42,632 bases of DNA from CAYFKJ01 sp964528595 (lineage in GTDB: Bacteria; Pseudomonadota; Alphaproteobacteria; UBA2966), in contig CAZGTM010000030.1 of the NCBI GenBank assembly GCA_964528595.1, forward strand, positions 1-42,632, given 5' to 3'. Shown in pieces: positions 7,968 through 16,513 of this stretch. The position numbers and the translations under genes are program-made. The notes beneath the pieces were generated by a model. The model saw only the letters and a list, made by a program, of their open reading frames with translations, made no database searches and was not told where the DNA came from. How positions within the stretch are numbered: position 1 is the stretch's first letter; each line of letters opens with the position of its first letter.

Positions 7968-8315
7968 CTACGATAACAGCGCATCCAGGTCGAGGTCCAA
8001 CTTTGCCCCCATCCAAATGGCGTCGTCGCGGTGATCGCGGATCTGATCATCCGTGTTGGGGTGGGTGAAGACCACCAGATCGCCGCGATTGATGGCCAGC
8101 CAGGGCATGAGAACGCCGAACTGGTCCGGTCCGAATGCGATTTGGTAACTCCAACAAGGGTGGGGACCGACCAACTTTTCGTGAAAGCGGCCCATCTCGA
8201 TATCAAAAGTTTCGCTAATTTGGTCACGCAGCTTGGCCGCAAAATCGCGGCTTTCGGGGTCGAAATAGACGTGCGCGTGAAAACTTTCGATTTCACTCGT
8301 ATTGCGATAGCTCAA
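7968..8315 (-). CDS. DOPA 4,5-dioxygenase family protein
   Basis: 115 residues, full family length. Motifs: FHAHVYFDPES at the N-terminus, VGPHPCWSYQIAF, then LAINRGDLVVFTHPNTDDQIRDHRDDAIWMG. Their histidines are the expected metal-binding and catalytic residues. Characterised members open the ring of DOPA or related catechols (extradiol cleavage), but many bacterial members have unknown substrates. The start is a TTG (8315-8313) with a near-perfect AGGAGG six bases upstream, so the non-ATG start is well supported. It heads a minus-strand unit with the RdhA-like gene, which would suit breakdown of a halogenated phenolic compound; that link is inference. Confidence 0.8.
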   Translation of the reverse strand: MSYRNTSEIESFHAHVYFDPESRDFAAKLRDQISETFDIEMGRFHEKLVGPHPCWSYQIAFGPDQFGVLMPWLAINRGDLVVFTHPNTDDQIRDHRDDAIWMGAKLDLDLDALLS

Positions 8316-8474
8316 TTCTTGCCTCCTCTGTCGGTTGCCGAATAGGAAGATAGGAGGTTAATCTCTCAAAACCACAAATCGACAAATACTTGCTCGCGGC
8401 GCCCCCACGCCAAAATGGAGCGGGTGTTCATGACACAATAATAAGGGCTGATTTGAAAGGGAGGGACTATCCAC
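8316..8474. promoter_or_regulatory. Divergent intergenic region before TRAP transporter 1
   Basis: 159 bp between divergently read genes, so promoters for both must lie here. I see the SD of the minus gene (GGAGG read on the minus strand near 8322-8327) and a purine-rich SD (AAAGGGAGGGA) for dctP ending about 8 bases before its ATG. I do not see a convincing -35/-10 pair or palindrome. Confidence 0.4.
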
Positions 8475-9485
8475 ATGTCTATCGATATCAGCAAGACTCT
8501 GAGCACGATCGCCGGCGCTGCCGCGTTGGCCTTGGTCGTCTCCGCCGGCACGGCCGTCAAGGCGGAAACCAAGCTCACCATGGTGCACCCGTTTCCGGAC
8601 TTCCTTCAGTACACCAAGAACTGCAAGAAGATGGTCTCCGTGATCAACGAGCGCGGCAAGGGCAAGATCCATATCGAATTGCTGCCGCTGAACTCGGTCA
8701 AGATGTTTGCCCAGCCGCCGGCCGTCAGCAAGGGCCGCGTCGATTTGGTCTGCACGCCGGCTGCCTTCTATGCCAGCGCCATTCCTGAAAACGAGGCGGT
8801 GTCGACGGCGTCGTCGACGGTGGAGCAGGCGCGCGCCTCGGGCGGTATCGCAATGCTGGACGAATTGCATCAGAAGCACTTCAACACCAAGTATCTCGGC
8901 TGGACGTCGTCGGGCAACAAGTTCCGCATCTACATGAAGAACGCGCCCAAGTTCGGCAGCAATGGCTTGCCCGATTTCACCGGCGTGAAGATGCGCGACA
9001 ATCCGATTTACGGCGCCTTCCTCCGTGCGCTGAAGGCGACCACCCACCCTCTGGCTTCCTCGGCGGTTTATTCGGCCCTTGAAAAAGGTGTGGTCGACGC
9101 CAGTCCGTGGGCGACGCTGGGCCTCAAGGGGCTGAAGTGGGACAAGTTCCTGCGTCACGCTATTGCCGAGGAGTTCTATCACACCGATATCGGCTGGATG
9201 ATGAACCTCGACAAATGGAAAAGCCTCGATGCCGCGTCGCAGAAAATCCTTCAGGATACGGTGATCGAGTATGAAACCATCAACCGCAAAGTACTGCAGG
9301 GGATGGCGGACCAGGAGTCCGCGACCCTGAAAGCCGAAGGCATGACCTTCCATCCGGTGCCGGCGGCCAAGGAATACCTGCGGATCGCCGTTGATTCGGC
9401 CTATGCCCGTATGGACGAGCGCCTGACCAAGGCAAATCGCGATAAATCACATGTCGCCAAACTGCGGGCGGCGTTCCAGCAGTAG
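8475..9485 (+). CDS. TRAP transporter substrate-binding protein (DctP family), system 1
   Basis: 336 residues with a Sec signal peptide (MSIDISKTLSTIAGAAALALVVSAGTAVKA, cleavage near residue 32). The family signature FTGVKMRDNPIYGAFLRAL contains the Arg that, in characterised DctP proteins, clamps the carboxylate of the ligand, so an organic acid or amino-acid-like ligand is likely. VYSALEKGVVDASPW is the matching later motif. The protein binds substrate in the periplasm and hands it to the DctQ-DctM permease encoded next. ATG 8475 has a strong SD (GGGAGGG). A very stable hairpin follows the stop, in line with higher expression of the binding protein than of the permease. The ligand cannot be named. 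Confidence 0.88.
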   Translation: MSIDISKTLSTIAGAAALALVVSAGTAVKAETKLTMVHPFPDFLQYTKNCKKMVSVINERGKGKIHIELLPLNSVKMFAQPPAVSKGRVDLVCTPAAFYASAIPENEAVSTASSTVEQARASGGIAMLDELHQKHFNTKYLGWTSSGNKFRIYMKNAPKFGSNGLPDFTGVKMRDNPIYGAFLRALKATTHPLASSAVYSALEKGVVDASPWATLGLKGLKWDKFLRHAIAEEFYHTDIGWMMNLDKWKSLDAASQKILQDTVIEYETINRKVLQGMADQESATLKAEGMTFHPVPAAKEYLRIAVDSAYARMDERLTKANRDKSHVAKLRAAFQQ

Positions 9486-9500
9486 GCTCGGTTATTATGT

Positions 9501-9537
9501 CCCCGCGTCCGGTCGGTTCGCCAAACCGGGCGCGGGG
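9501..9537 (+). terminator. 13-bp hairpin between dctP and dctQ (partial terminator/processing site)
   Basis: The left arm CCCCGCGTCCGGT (9501-9513) and right arm ACCGGGCGCGGGG (9525-9537) form 13 pairs including one G-T, with an 11-base loop. ATTCCTTTTG follows, a short interrupted T-rich tail. The permease genes continue in the same direction with no obvious new promoter. The hairpin therefore probably attenuates read-through or protects the 3' end of the dctP message. Confidence 0.7.
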
Positions 9538-9563
9538 ATTCCTTTTGTTGCGACGGTAAACAC

Positions 9564-10130
9564 GTGATTTCACTGATCGACAGGGCTTGGGGACGGGTGC
9601 TGTGGTGCCTGATGGCGCTGGCGGCGCTTTACGTCGGCCTGATCATGGTCGCGATCATCTATATGACGACGTTCCGGGCGCTGGGCTGGTCCTACGAGCC
9701 CATGACTTTCGTCTTTATCGAGTACGGCTTCGTTTACATTCTTTTCCTCGGATCGCCCTGGCTGATCCGCACCCGCGGCCATGTCTATATCGAAATGCTG
9801 ACGGCAGCGGTGCCGGACATCGTGCGCATCTACCTTTCGCGCTTAATCGCTTTGGCCGGCACCGCAGTCTGCCTGGCTTGGGCCTGGTATACCGGTCAGC
9901 TTTTCCTCGAACACTTCGAGGATCCCATGCTGTTCGACGAGTTGCGTGCCCAATTCAGCATCCGACTTTGGGTCAGTACTGCGGCGTTCCCTTTCGGCTT
10001 CATTCTGATGGCGATTGAATTTGCCCGGTTCATCTTCACCAAGGAGCCCATGCACCTCGGCTACGCCGGCGTCGCCAGCGACCGCGTCGAGTTGGAGGAA
10101 ACCAAACGCGAACTGGCGGAGAAAAGCTAG
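9564..10130 (+). CDS. TRAP transporter small permease (DctQ family), system 1
   Basis: 188 residues with four predicted membrane segments (about 12-35, 48-68, 88-108, 130-152). The first is preceded by the RAWGRVLW turn typical of DctQ. This subunit pairs with the large permease in the inner membrane and contacts the loaded binding protein. The start is GTG 9564 without a clear SD. The stop TAG (10128-10130) abuts the ATG of dctM, so the two are translated together. The Glu/Lys-rich C-terminal tail is cytoplasmic. Confidence 0.85.
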   Translation: MISLIDRAWGRVLWCLMALAALYVGLIMVAIIYMTTFRALGWSYEPMTFVFIEYGFVYILFLGSPWLIRTRGHVYIEMLTAAVPDIVRIYLSRLIALAGTAVCLAWAWYTGQLFLEHFEDPMLFDELRAQFSIRLWVSTAAFPFGFILMAIEFARFIFTKEPMHLGYAGVASDRVELEETKRELAEKS

Positions 10131-11537
10131 ATGGAGTGGTACTGGACACTCCTGCTGCTGCTGGGCTCCATTCTCTTCCTGATGTTCGTCGGGCTGCCCG
10201 TCGGCATCGCGTTCATTCTGGTGAACACGGCCGCGGCGATCATCCTGTTCGGCCGCTTCGGCGATCTCGACACCAAAATGTTCATGGGCATCAATCAGCT
10301 CAGCGACAACGCTTTCGCCAATATCGCGTTTTTCGCCATCGTGCCCATACCGATGTTCCTCCTGATGGGAGAGATGTTTTTCCATACCGGTCTGGCCAAC
10401 CGCATGTTCAATGCGGTGGAGCGCCTCCTGGGCCGCGTGCCGGCGCGCCTCTCCTACGTCACCGTCGCCGGCGGCACGGTTTTCGCCACCCTTTCGGGTT
10501 CCTCGATGGGATCGACGGCCTTGCTGGGTACGCTGATGATCCCGGAAATGAGCAAGCGCGGATACAAGAAGAAAATGTCCATCGGCCCCATCCTCGGCAC
10601 CGGCGGTCTGGCCATGCTTATTCCGCCGTCGGCTTTGGCCGTGCTGCTCGGCACGCTGGCGGAGCTCGATATCGGGCGGCTGCTGATCGCCGGGATTGTA
10701 CCGGGCCTGATGCTGGCATCGTTCTACGCCATTTTGATCTTCGTCCAGGCGACACTCGATCGGGATGCCGCTCCCGCCTATGACATCGCGCCGGTGTCGC
10801 TTTCGGTGCGCCTGCGCCTTGTGCTGGTCGATATCGTACCGATGGTCTCGATCATCGTGATGGTCATTCTGCTGATCATGCTGGGCATCGCGACGCCGTC
10901 GGAATCGGCGGCGTTCGGCTCGCTTGGGGTGATCCTGCTGGCGTTCGTCTACCTTTTCCTTGTGCCTCTTCTAAAAGGCGATACGGAGGCTGCCGGTAGA
11001 TTCTGGCGTGAGTTCGGCATTGCCCTTTGGAAATCCATGTGGGGGGCCGGGCGCGTCACCGTTATCGCGCTTTTTATCCTGTTCGGCTCGTCGCTGTTCA
11101 GCAACGTCCTTGCCGCGTCGCAGGCGAGCGAAGCCCTGATCCTCTGGGTCACCAGCTTCGACGTTTCCGGCTACACGCTTTTACTGATCATGTTTGCCGT
11201 CCTGCTGTTGCTCGGCATGTTCATGGATCAGCTGGCCATGATGCTGCTGACGGTGCCGATCTTCTTCCCCATCGTGCAGGGCATCGATTTCGGCATGGCG
11301 ATGGACATGAAGCTGATCTGGTTCGCCGTCATCATGCTGCTGGCCATGGAAATCAGCTTCACGACGCCGCCCTTCGGCCTGCTGTTGTTCGTCATGCAGG
11401 GGGTGGCGCCGCCCGGCACCCGCTTCAGCGAGATCTGCCTCTCGGCGCTGCCGTTCATGTTCTGCGCCGTGATCCTGGTGGCGCTGATCATCTTCTTCCC
11501 GCCGATCGCCCTCTGGCTGCCCTGGCTGGGGGCCTAG
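10131..11537 (+). CDS. TRAP transporter large permease (DctM family), system 1
   Basis: 468 residues, with around 12-13 hydrophobic segments over the whole length. Family features include VPIPMFLLMGEMFFHTGLANRM near the N-terminus, GGTVFATLSGSSMGSTALLG, and the helical hairpin sequence IPPSALAVLLGTLAELDIGRLL. This is the sodium-driven transport subunit of the secondary TRAP system. Its start abuts the dctQ stop, and its stop TAG (11535-11537) directly touches the stop of the convergent gene at 11538. At 468 residues it is slightly longer than the typical 425-430 because of extra sequence around RFWREFGIALWKSMW. System 2 has the usual 428 residues, so the two systems are not recent duplicates. 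Confidence 0.88.
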   Translation: MEWYWTLLLLLGSILFLMFVGLPVGIAFILVNTAAAIILFGRFGDLDTKMFMGINQLSDNAFANIAFFAIVPIPMFLLMGEMFFHTGLANRMFNAVERLLGRVPARLSYVTVAGGTVFATLSGSSMGSTALLGTLMIPEMSKRGYKKKMSIGPILGTGGLAMLIPPSALAVLLGTLAELDIGRLLIAGIVPGLMLASFYAILIFVQATLDRDAAPAYDIAPVSLSVRLRLVLVDIVPMVSIIVMVILLIMLGIATPSESAAFGSLGVILLAFVYLFLVPLLKGDTEAAGRFWREFGIALWKSMWGAGRVTVIALFILFGSSLFSNVLAASQASEALILWVTSFDVSGYTLLLIMFAVLLLLGMFMDQLAMMLLTVPIFFPIVQGIDFGMAMDMKLIWFAVIMLLAMEISFTTPPFGLLLFVMQGVAPPGTRFSEICLSALPFMFCAVILVALIIFFPPIALWLPWLGA

Positions 11538-12230
11538 TCAGACCTTTCGGCGCAGCATGCCGAAGTGGGTGACGGGGCCGGAGAACGGCGGGAACTGATT
11601 GTAATCCTCGCGTAGACGGTGACGCACGTCCGACATCATGGCGGCGTTGAAGTCCTCGATCTTGTCGAACACCACCTCGTTGCCCAGCATGCAGTCCGAA
11701 TTGGGGATATCGGTCGGGTTGCTCCAATCCACCGGCAGGTAGCAGAGCACGTTGCGGATCTTGGGAAACTGAGCCAGCAGCGGCGGATGGTGGGCCACGT
11801 AGAAATCGGTGAACGCCTTTTCATCCTCGGCCGGGCGGTAATAGCGGACAACGTATGACAACGGCGCCGTTCGGGGCTGCGGCGCATCGTCCCCGTGGAT
11901 GGGCTCCCGGACGACCTCGAAGGCATCATGCCGAACGCTGCAGCCGGGAACGGCCAACGCAGCGGGGTCACCGAGCGCCGTCTTCACGTCTGCTGACCCC
12001 ATGGCTGTCTCAAGGGCGGCGATGTCCGTCATGTGCAGCTCCGCCAGCAGCAATGGCCCGGCGCCGTCGTCGAGATAGGGATCGTGACCCTTTTCCGCCG
12101 TATAAATTTCGATCGCCTCGACGCCCGCCTGCGCCTGCAGCGGCGGCAGAAGGTTGGCGTCGAACCAGTCGCCCATGGCGCTGCGCTGGTCTTCCGGTCC
12201 GTCGAAGGTGAGGAAAAAGGAAATCGTCAT
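11538..12230 (-). CDS. Tandem EthD-like (dimeric alpha/beta-barrel) protein
   Basis: 230 residues that look like two ferredoxin-like alpha/beta-barrel modules in tandem. The N half is MTISFFLTFDGPEDQ...DWFDANLLPPLQ...VEAIEIYTAEKG. The C half is PLSYVVRYYRPAEDEKAFTDFYVAHHPPLLAQFPKIRNVLCYLPVDW. The FYVAHHPPLLAQFP motif is the EthD signature with its conserved His. EthD proteins are auxiliary or small lyase/monooxygenase-like proteins in catabolic clusters; no reaction can be assigned here. The ATG overlaps the TGA of the oxidoreductase gene (ATGA at 12230-12227), so it is the last cistron of the minus-strand island operon and probably serves the same pathway. Confidence 0.65.
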   Translation of the reverse strand: MTISFFLTFDGPEDQRSAMGDWFDANLLPPLQAQAGVEAIEIYTAEKGHDPYLDDGAGPLLLAELHMTDIAALETAMGSADVKTALGDPAALAVPGCSVRHDAFEVVREPIHGDDAPQPRTAPLSYVVRYYRPAEDEKAFTDFYVAHHPPLLAQFPKIRNVLCYLPVDWSNPTDIPNSDCMLGNEVVFDKIEDFNAAMMSDVRHRLREDYNQFPPFSGPVTHFGMLRRKV

Positions 12231-15200
12231 GAAACGGCCTCTTGGGCTGAGTTGAATTTGTTCCGAAGCTCATCCCGGCGGGCGGCGGCCTCGGCGATGG
12301 TTTCGGTTTTGACGTGACCGTAACCGCGGATGACGTCGGGCAGGGCGGCGATTTCAATGGCGGTCTCGAGATTGCCGGCGGAGAGCTTCGCGATGAGCGC
12401 TTGAATATCCGTCTCGTATTCGTCGATCAGACGCCGCTCGGCTTTGCGTTCGGCGGGGTAGCCGAAGGGGTCGAGCGCCGTCCCCCGGAGGCCCCTGAAC
12501 TTCGCCAACAGGCCGAACGCCGTCATCATCCAGGGCCCGTAGGTCCGCTTGCCGTTGGCCGTGCCGCTTTGCGACAACAGCGGCGGGGCAAGGTGGAAGG
12601 TCAGTTTGAGGTCGCCGTCGAAGGTCTCTTTCAGCGACTTGCGGAAATCCGGGTGCGAATAGAGCCGCGCCACTTCGTATTCGTCCTTGTAGGCCAGCAG
12701 TTTGAAAAAGCCGCGCGCTACCGCATCCGAGAAATCGCCGACGGAATTCTCGACCCGGGCTTCCGCGTTGGCCGCCGCCGCCACCAACTGCCGGTAGCGC
12801 TCGGCGTACTTGGCGTTTTGATAGGCGGTCAGGAATTCCACCCGTTTGGCAACGATGTCCATCAGCGTTGCGGGCGTGTCGTCCGGCACAGAAATTCCAG
12901 CGCCCGCGCGCAGGGCCGCTTCGTCGTGGGCCAGCAGGCGGCCCCAGGTGAAGGCGGTGGTGTTGGCTTCGACGGCGATGCCGTTCATCTCGATGGATTT
13001 TAGGAGCGCGGCCTCGCTCAAGGGAACGCCGCCCATCTGGTAGGCCATGCCGAGCAGCATGATGTTGGCGTAGATGCTGTCGCCCATCAGCGCCGCCGCC
13101 AGCATGGTCACGTCCGACGCGAGGATGTTGTCCGTGCCGTAGGCCTCGCCGATCACGTCCTGCAATTCAGCTGCATCGAACCCCGCGTCGGGATCCAGGG
13201 CCTGCGCTGAGGTGGGGATGGCGTGGTGGTTGATGACGGCCAGCGCGTCGCCGAGGCGGCTGCGGCTTAGCACATCGGCGCTGGAGGTCACCACGAGATC
13301 GCCGCCGATCACCAGGCGCGCGCTGGCCTCACCGATGCGGGCGGCGTGAAGTTCCTTATCGGCGGCCGCCAGCCGCACGTGCGTTGTGACGCCGCCACCC
13401 TTGCGGGCGAGGCCGGTGTTGTCGAGGATCGAACACTGTTTTCCCTCGAGATGGGCCGCCATGCCGATCAGGGCGCCGATGGTGATCAGGCCGGTACCGC
13501 CGACGCCGGCGATGATGATGTCGTAGGCGCCGCCGATCTCCGGCAAGGGCGGAGCCGGCAGGTCAACGTCGCCCAGGCTTTCCACCGGTTTTGATTTACG
13601 AAGGCTGCCGCCCTCGACGGTGACGAAGCTGGGGCAGAAACCGTCGGCGCAGGAACGGTCGGTGTTGCAGGTCGACTGGTCGATCACCCGCTTCGGCCCG
13701 AACTCGGTTCCCTTCAGGTGCACCGCGACGCAGCGCGATTTGCGCGAACAATCGCCGCAGCCCTCGCAGACCATCTCGTTGATGAACACCCGGCTTTCGT
13801 CGCCGACAAACGTCCCGCGCTTGCGCAGGCGGCGCTTTTCGGTGGCGCAGATCTGGTCGTAGACGATGACCGAAACGCCGGGCCAGTCCCGGCATTTCGC
13901 CATCACCGCGTCCATGTCCTCGCGCGGGCGCACGGGCACGCCCGGCGGCGGTTTGCGGCCATGGGCGTAGCGCGCCGGATCCTCCGCCACGATCACCACC
14001 TTGCCCGCACCCTCGGAATGGACCTGCCAGGCGATGGCGACGGCATCCGGCGCGCCTTCGACGGGCTGGCCGCCGGTCATGGCGACGGCGGCGTTGTAGA
14101 GGATCTTGTAGGTGATGCGGACCTCGGCGGCGATGGCGGCACGGACGGCCAGCAGGCCTGAGTGGTAATAGGTGCCGTCGCCCATGTTCTGGAAGATGTG
14201 GTCGTTTTCGAGAAAGGGCGAGGCGCCGATCCAGCTCGCGCCTTCGCCGCCCATCTGGCAGAGTGTCAGGGTGTTTGAACCGGGCACCCAGACCGACAGG
14301 GAATGGCAGCCGATTCCCGCCAGGGCGCGGCTGTCGTCAGGCAGCCGGGTCGAGCGGGCATGCGGGCAACCGGCGCAGAAGTAGGGAACGCGCATGGTCT
14401 TGCCGGATCTGGCAGGCGTTTCCGAGGCTCGTTCCAGGCGTTCCAGCGCCGTTGTTATCGCCGGATGCCCGGTCATGGCCGCCAACCTGCGTCCGACGAC
14501 GCGGGCCAACAATTTGGGCGAGGTTTCGCCGGTCGACGGGATCAGCGGCGCGCCGGCCTCGTCGGTTTTGCCGACGATGCGGGGCCGCTTGTCGGCCGGC
14601 CAATGGAAGGTGAGTTCCTTGAACTGTGTTTCGACGATGGACCGGCGTTCCTCGACGACGAACAACTCCTCCAGGCCGGCGGCGAATTCCGTCGCGCCTT
14701 CGGTCTCCAGCGGCCAGACCATGCCGACTTTGTAGACGCAAAGGCCGATTTCGGCGGCCACGGCCTCGTCGATGCCCAGATCGTCCAGCGTCTGGCGCAG
14801 GTCGAGGTAGGTCTTGCCGGCCGCAACCAGGCCGATGCGGCGCTTCGGCGCATCGAGCATCGTGCGGTCGAGGCGGTTGGCCCGGGCGAAGGCCATGACG
14901 GCGGGGATCTTGATGTTCTGCAGTCGGTGATCCTGGCTCCAGCGGTCGTCCGGCCAGCGCGTGGAAACGCCGTCGGGCGGCATTTCGAAATCTTCCGGCA
15001 TGGCAAAGGCATTGGCTAGCGGCCCGGGGTTGATTGTCGCCGTCGTCTCCAGCGTATCGGCCACGGTCTTCATGCCCATCCACAAACCGGAATAGCGCGA
15101 CGCGGCGTAACCCAGCAAACCCATCTCCAGAATTTCCCCGACGTTGGCCGGATAGAGCACGGGCATCATGGCGGAGATGAAGGCGTGCTCACATTGGCTG

Positions 15201-15691
15201 GGGACAGTCGACGACGAGGCGGCGGGATCGTCGCCGCTGACGGCCAAGACGCCGCCGTGCTGCGAGGTGCCGTAGGTGTTGGCGTGCTTGAAAACATCGC
15301 CGGTGCGGTCGACGCCGGGGTTCTTGCCGTACCACATGCCGAAGACGCCGTCGTACCGCGCACCGCCGAAAATATCGGTCTGCTGACTGCCCCAGACGGC
15401 GGTGGCGGCGAGATCCTCGTTGAGGCCCGGTGTGAAGCGGACATTGGCCTCTTCCAGGTGGCGCTTGGCCTGCCAAAGCGTGAAATCGAGCCCGCCCAGC
15501 GGCGAGCCCCGGTAGCCCGAGACGAAGCCGGCGGTATTGAGGCCGGCCACCTGATCGCGGCGCTGCTGCATTAGCAGCAATCGCACCAGGGCTTGCACGC
15601 CAGTAAGATAAACTGCGCCCTCGGGCTTGGTGAATTTATCCTCCAGCGAGACCTCGGCCAGAGTCAGGGTGTTGTCGTTGGCGCTGTCCAT
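12227..15691 (-). CDS. Single-chain indolepyruvate ferredoxin oxidoreductase family protein (copy 1)
   Basis: 1154 residues joining all activities of a 2-oxoacid:ferredoxin oxidoreductase. Order: N-terminal thiamine-pyrophosphate pyrimidine domain (about 20-400); CAGCPHARSTR (about 435) opening the TPP-binding domain with GDGTYYHSGLL...N motif (about 504-540); iron-sulfur cysteines CEGCGDCSRKSRC (about 640) and a following C...C...FCPS set; the gamma domain IIIAGVGGTGLITIGALIG (about 724); and a C-terminal region with LAYKDEYEVARLYSHP. The family converts aryl pyruvates such as indolepyruvate plus CoA to aryl-acetyl-CoA, CO2 and reduced ferredoxin. The ATG abuts the hydrolase TAG, and the TGA overlaps the EthD gene. 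In the island it would consume the 2-oxo acid made by the D-amino-acid dehydrogenase; that coupling is inferred. Confidence 0.85.
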   Translation of the reverse strand: MDSANDNTLTLAEVSLEDKFTKPEGAVYLTGVQALVRLLLMQQRRDQVAGLNTAGFVSGYRGSPLGGLDFTLWQAKRHLEEANVRFTPGLNEDLAATAVWGSQQTDIFGGARYDGVFGMWYGKNPGVDRTGDVFKHANTYGTSQHGGVLAVSGDDPAASSSTVPSQCEHAFISAMMPVLYPANVGEILEMGLLGYAASRYSGLWMGMKTVADTLETTATINPGPLANAFAMPEDFEMPPDGVSTRWPDDRWSQDHRLQNIKIPAVMAFARANRLDRTMLDAPKRRIGLVAAGKTYLDLRQTLDDLGIDEAVAAEIGLCVYKVGMVWPLETEGATEFAAGLEELFVVEERRSIVETQFKELTFHWPADKRPRIVGKTDEAGAPLIPSTGETSPKLLARVVGRRLAAMTGHPAITTALERLERASETPARSGKTMRVPYFCAGCPHARSTRLPDDSRALAGIGCHSLSVWVPGSNTLTLCQMGGEGASWIGASPFLENDHIFQNMGDGTYYHSGLLAVRAAIAAEVRITYKILYNAAVAMTGGQPVEGAPDAVAIAWQVHSEGAGKVVIVAEDPARYAHGRKPPPGVPVRPREDMDAVMAKCRDWPGVSVIVYDQICATEKRRLRKRGTFVGDESRVFINEMVCEGCGDCSRKSRCVAVHLKGTEFGPKRVIDQSTCNTDRSCADGFCPSFVTVEGGSLRKSKPVESLGDVDLPAPPLPEIGGAYDIIIAGVGGTGLITIGALIGMAAHLEGKQCSILDNTGLARKGGGVTTHVRLAAADKELHAARIGEASARLVIGGDLVVTSSADVLSRSRLGDALAVINHHAIPTSAQALDPDAGFDAAELQDVIGEAYGTDNILASDVTMLAAALMGDSIYANIMLLGMAYQMGGVPLSEAALLKSIEMNGIAVEANTTAFTWGRLLAHDEAALRAGAGISVPDDTPATLMDIVAKRVEFLTAYQNAKYAERYRQLVAAAANAEARVENSVGDFSDAVARGFFKLLAYKDEYEVARLYSHPDFRKSLKETFDGDLKLTFHLAPPLLSQSGTANGKRTYGPWMMTAFGLLAKFRGLRGTALDPFGYPAERKAERRLIDEYETDIQALIAKLSAGNLETAIEIAALPDVIRGYGHVKTETIAEAAARRDELRNKFNSAQEAVS

Positions 15692-16513
15692 CTAGAGCAA
15701 CCGCCGCCGGATGATGTCGCTGTAGTCGGCGCGCCGCGTGATGTAGGGGAAGTGCCCGCCGACATCGAAGCGGTGGCGCTCGGCGCCGCGGTAGCGTTTC
15801 ACCACGTCGGCCCTCACCGGCGGCGTGATGAGCGGGTCGTCGGCGCTGTCGATGATAACGATCTGTTTGCGGGCGATCTTGGGTTCGGGGATCTTGGCGG
15901 CGCCGAACAGGGCGGCCAGGCGCAGCTTGGGCGCGCGCGGATGCAGCACATCATGCAGTTCCCGCAGCAGCAGCGGTTTGACCTCTTTTAGTTCCGCTGA
16001 GGTCTCTGGCCAAGCGGCAATGCCCGGCGCCATCTGGGCCCGCAGGTCACAGGGGGGTACCGCCCGGAGAACCTCCGCCGGCGGGAAGGGCCCTTGGGCC
16101 AGCTTCGTGTCGGTCAGAGAATTGCCGATGAACAGCGTCTCGATGCGCTCCGGCGCCGCTTCGGCCAGAGCCTGGGCGGTGAAGCCGCCGAAGGATGAAC
16201 CGAGCACGCTGGTCCGATCGATGCCACGGCGGTCCAGGAGGCGCTGGAGATCGCCGACCATCGCCGTGAAATCGTCGGTCAGGGGATACCCCACCGAGAT
16301 CATGCGGAGCTCCCGGCCCAGCGCCGTGAACTGGTTCCAGAAAACATCCGCGTTGCCCAGCGTTCCCGGTAGCATCAGCAAGGCGGGCTTGTGGTTGCCC
16401 TTTTTGCCGCGCATGGCACGGCTTTCCAAAATCCCCCAGCGCCGTCCCCGGATGGTGACATGGTTGATCTGATTTTTAGCGCGGAAGCGGTCCAGCGATG
16501 TCTGCAGATTCAT
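15692..16513 (-). CDS. Alpha/beta hydrolase
   Basis: The start is ATG 16513, which overlaps the TGA of the regulator gene (ATGA), giving 273 residues; an upstream extension of the frame is not needed. Alpha/beta-hydrolase fold: oxyanion region LLMLPGTLGNADVFW (about 46-60), nucleophile elbow GSSFGG with Ser107, a candidate acid in IIDSADDPL (about 227), and catalytic His in GGHFPY near the end. The pattern LPGTLG...GYPLTD recalls maspardin-like hydrolases. A thioesterase, C-C hydrolase or peptidase role is possible. As it is wedged between the regulator and the acyl-CoA-forming oxidoreductase, a thioester or amide substrate is plausible but unproven. Confidence 0.75.
   Translation of the reverse strand: MNLQTSLDRFRAKNQINHVTIRGRRWGILESRAMRGKKGNHKPALLMLPGTLGNADVFWNQFTALGRELRMISVGYPLTDDFTAMVGDLQRLLDRRGIDRTSVLGSSFGGFTAQALAEAAPERIETLFIGNSLTDTKLAQGPFPPAEVLRAVPPCDLRAQMAPGIAAWPETSAELKEVKPLLLRELHDVLHPRAPKLRLAALFGAAKIPEPKIARKQIVIIDSADDPLITPPVRADVVKRYRGAERHRFDVGGHFPYITRRADYSDIIRRRLL

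Noticed and set aside
8358..9353. A 331-codon minus-strand open frame opposite dctP.
   Set aside because: No recognisable motif and Arg/Gln/His-rich composition typical of a shadow; the plus frame has a signal peptide and DctP signatures.
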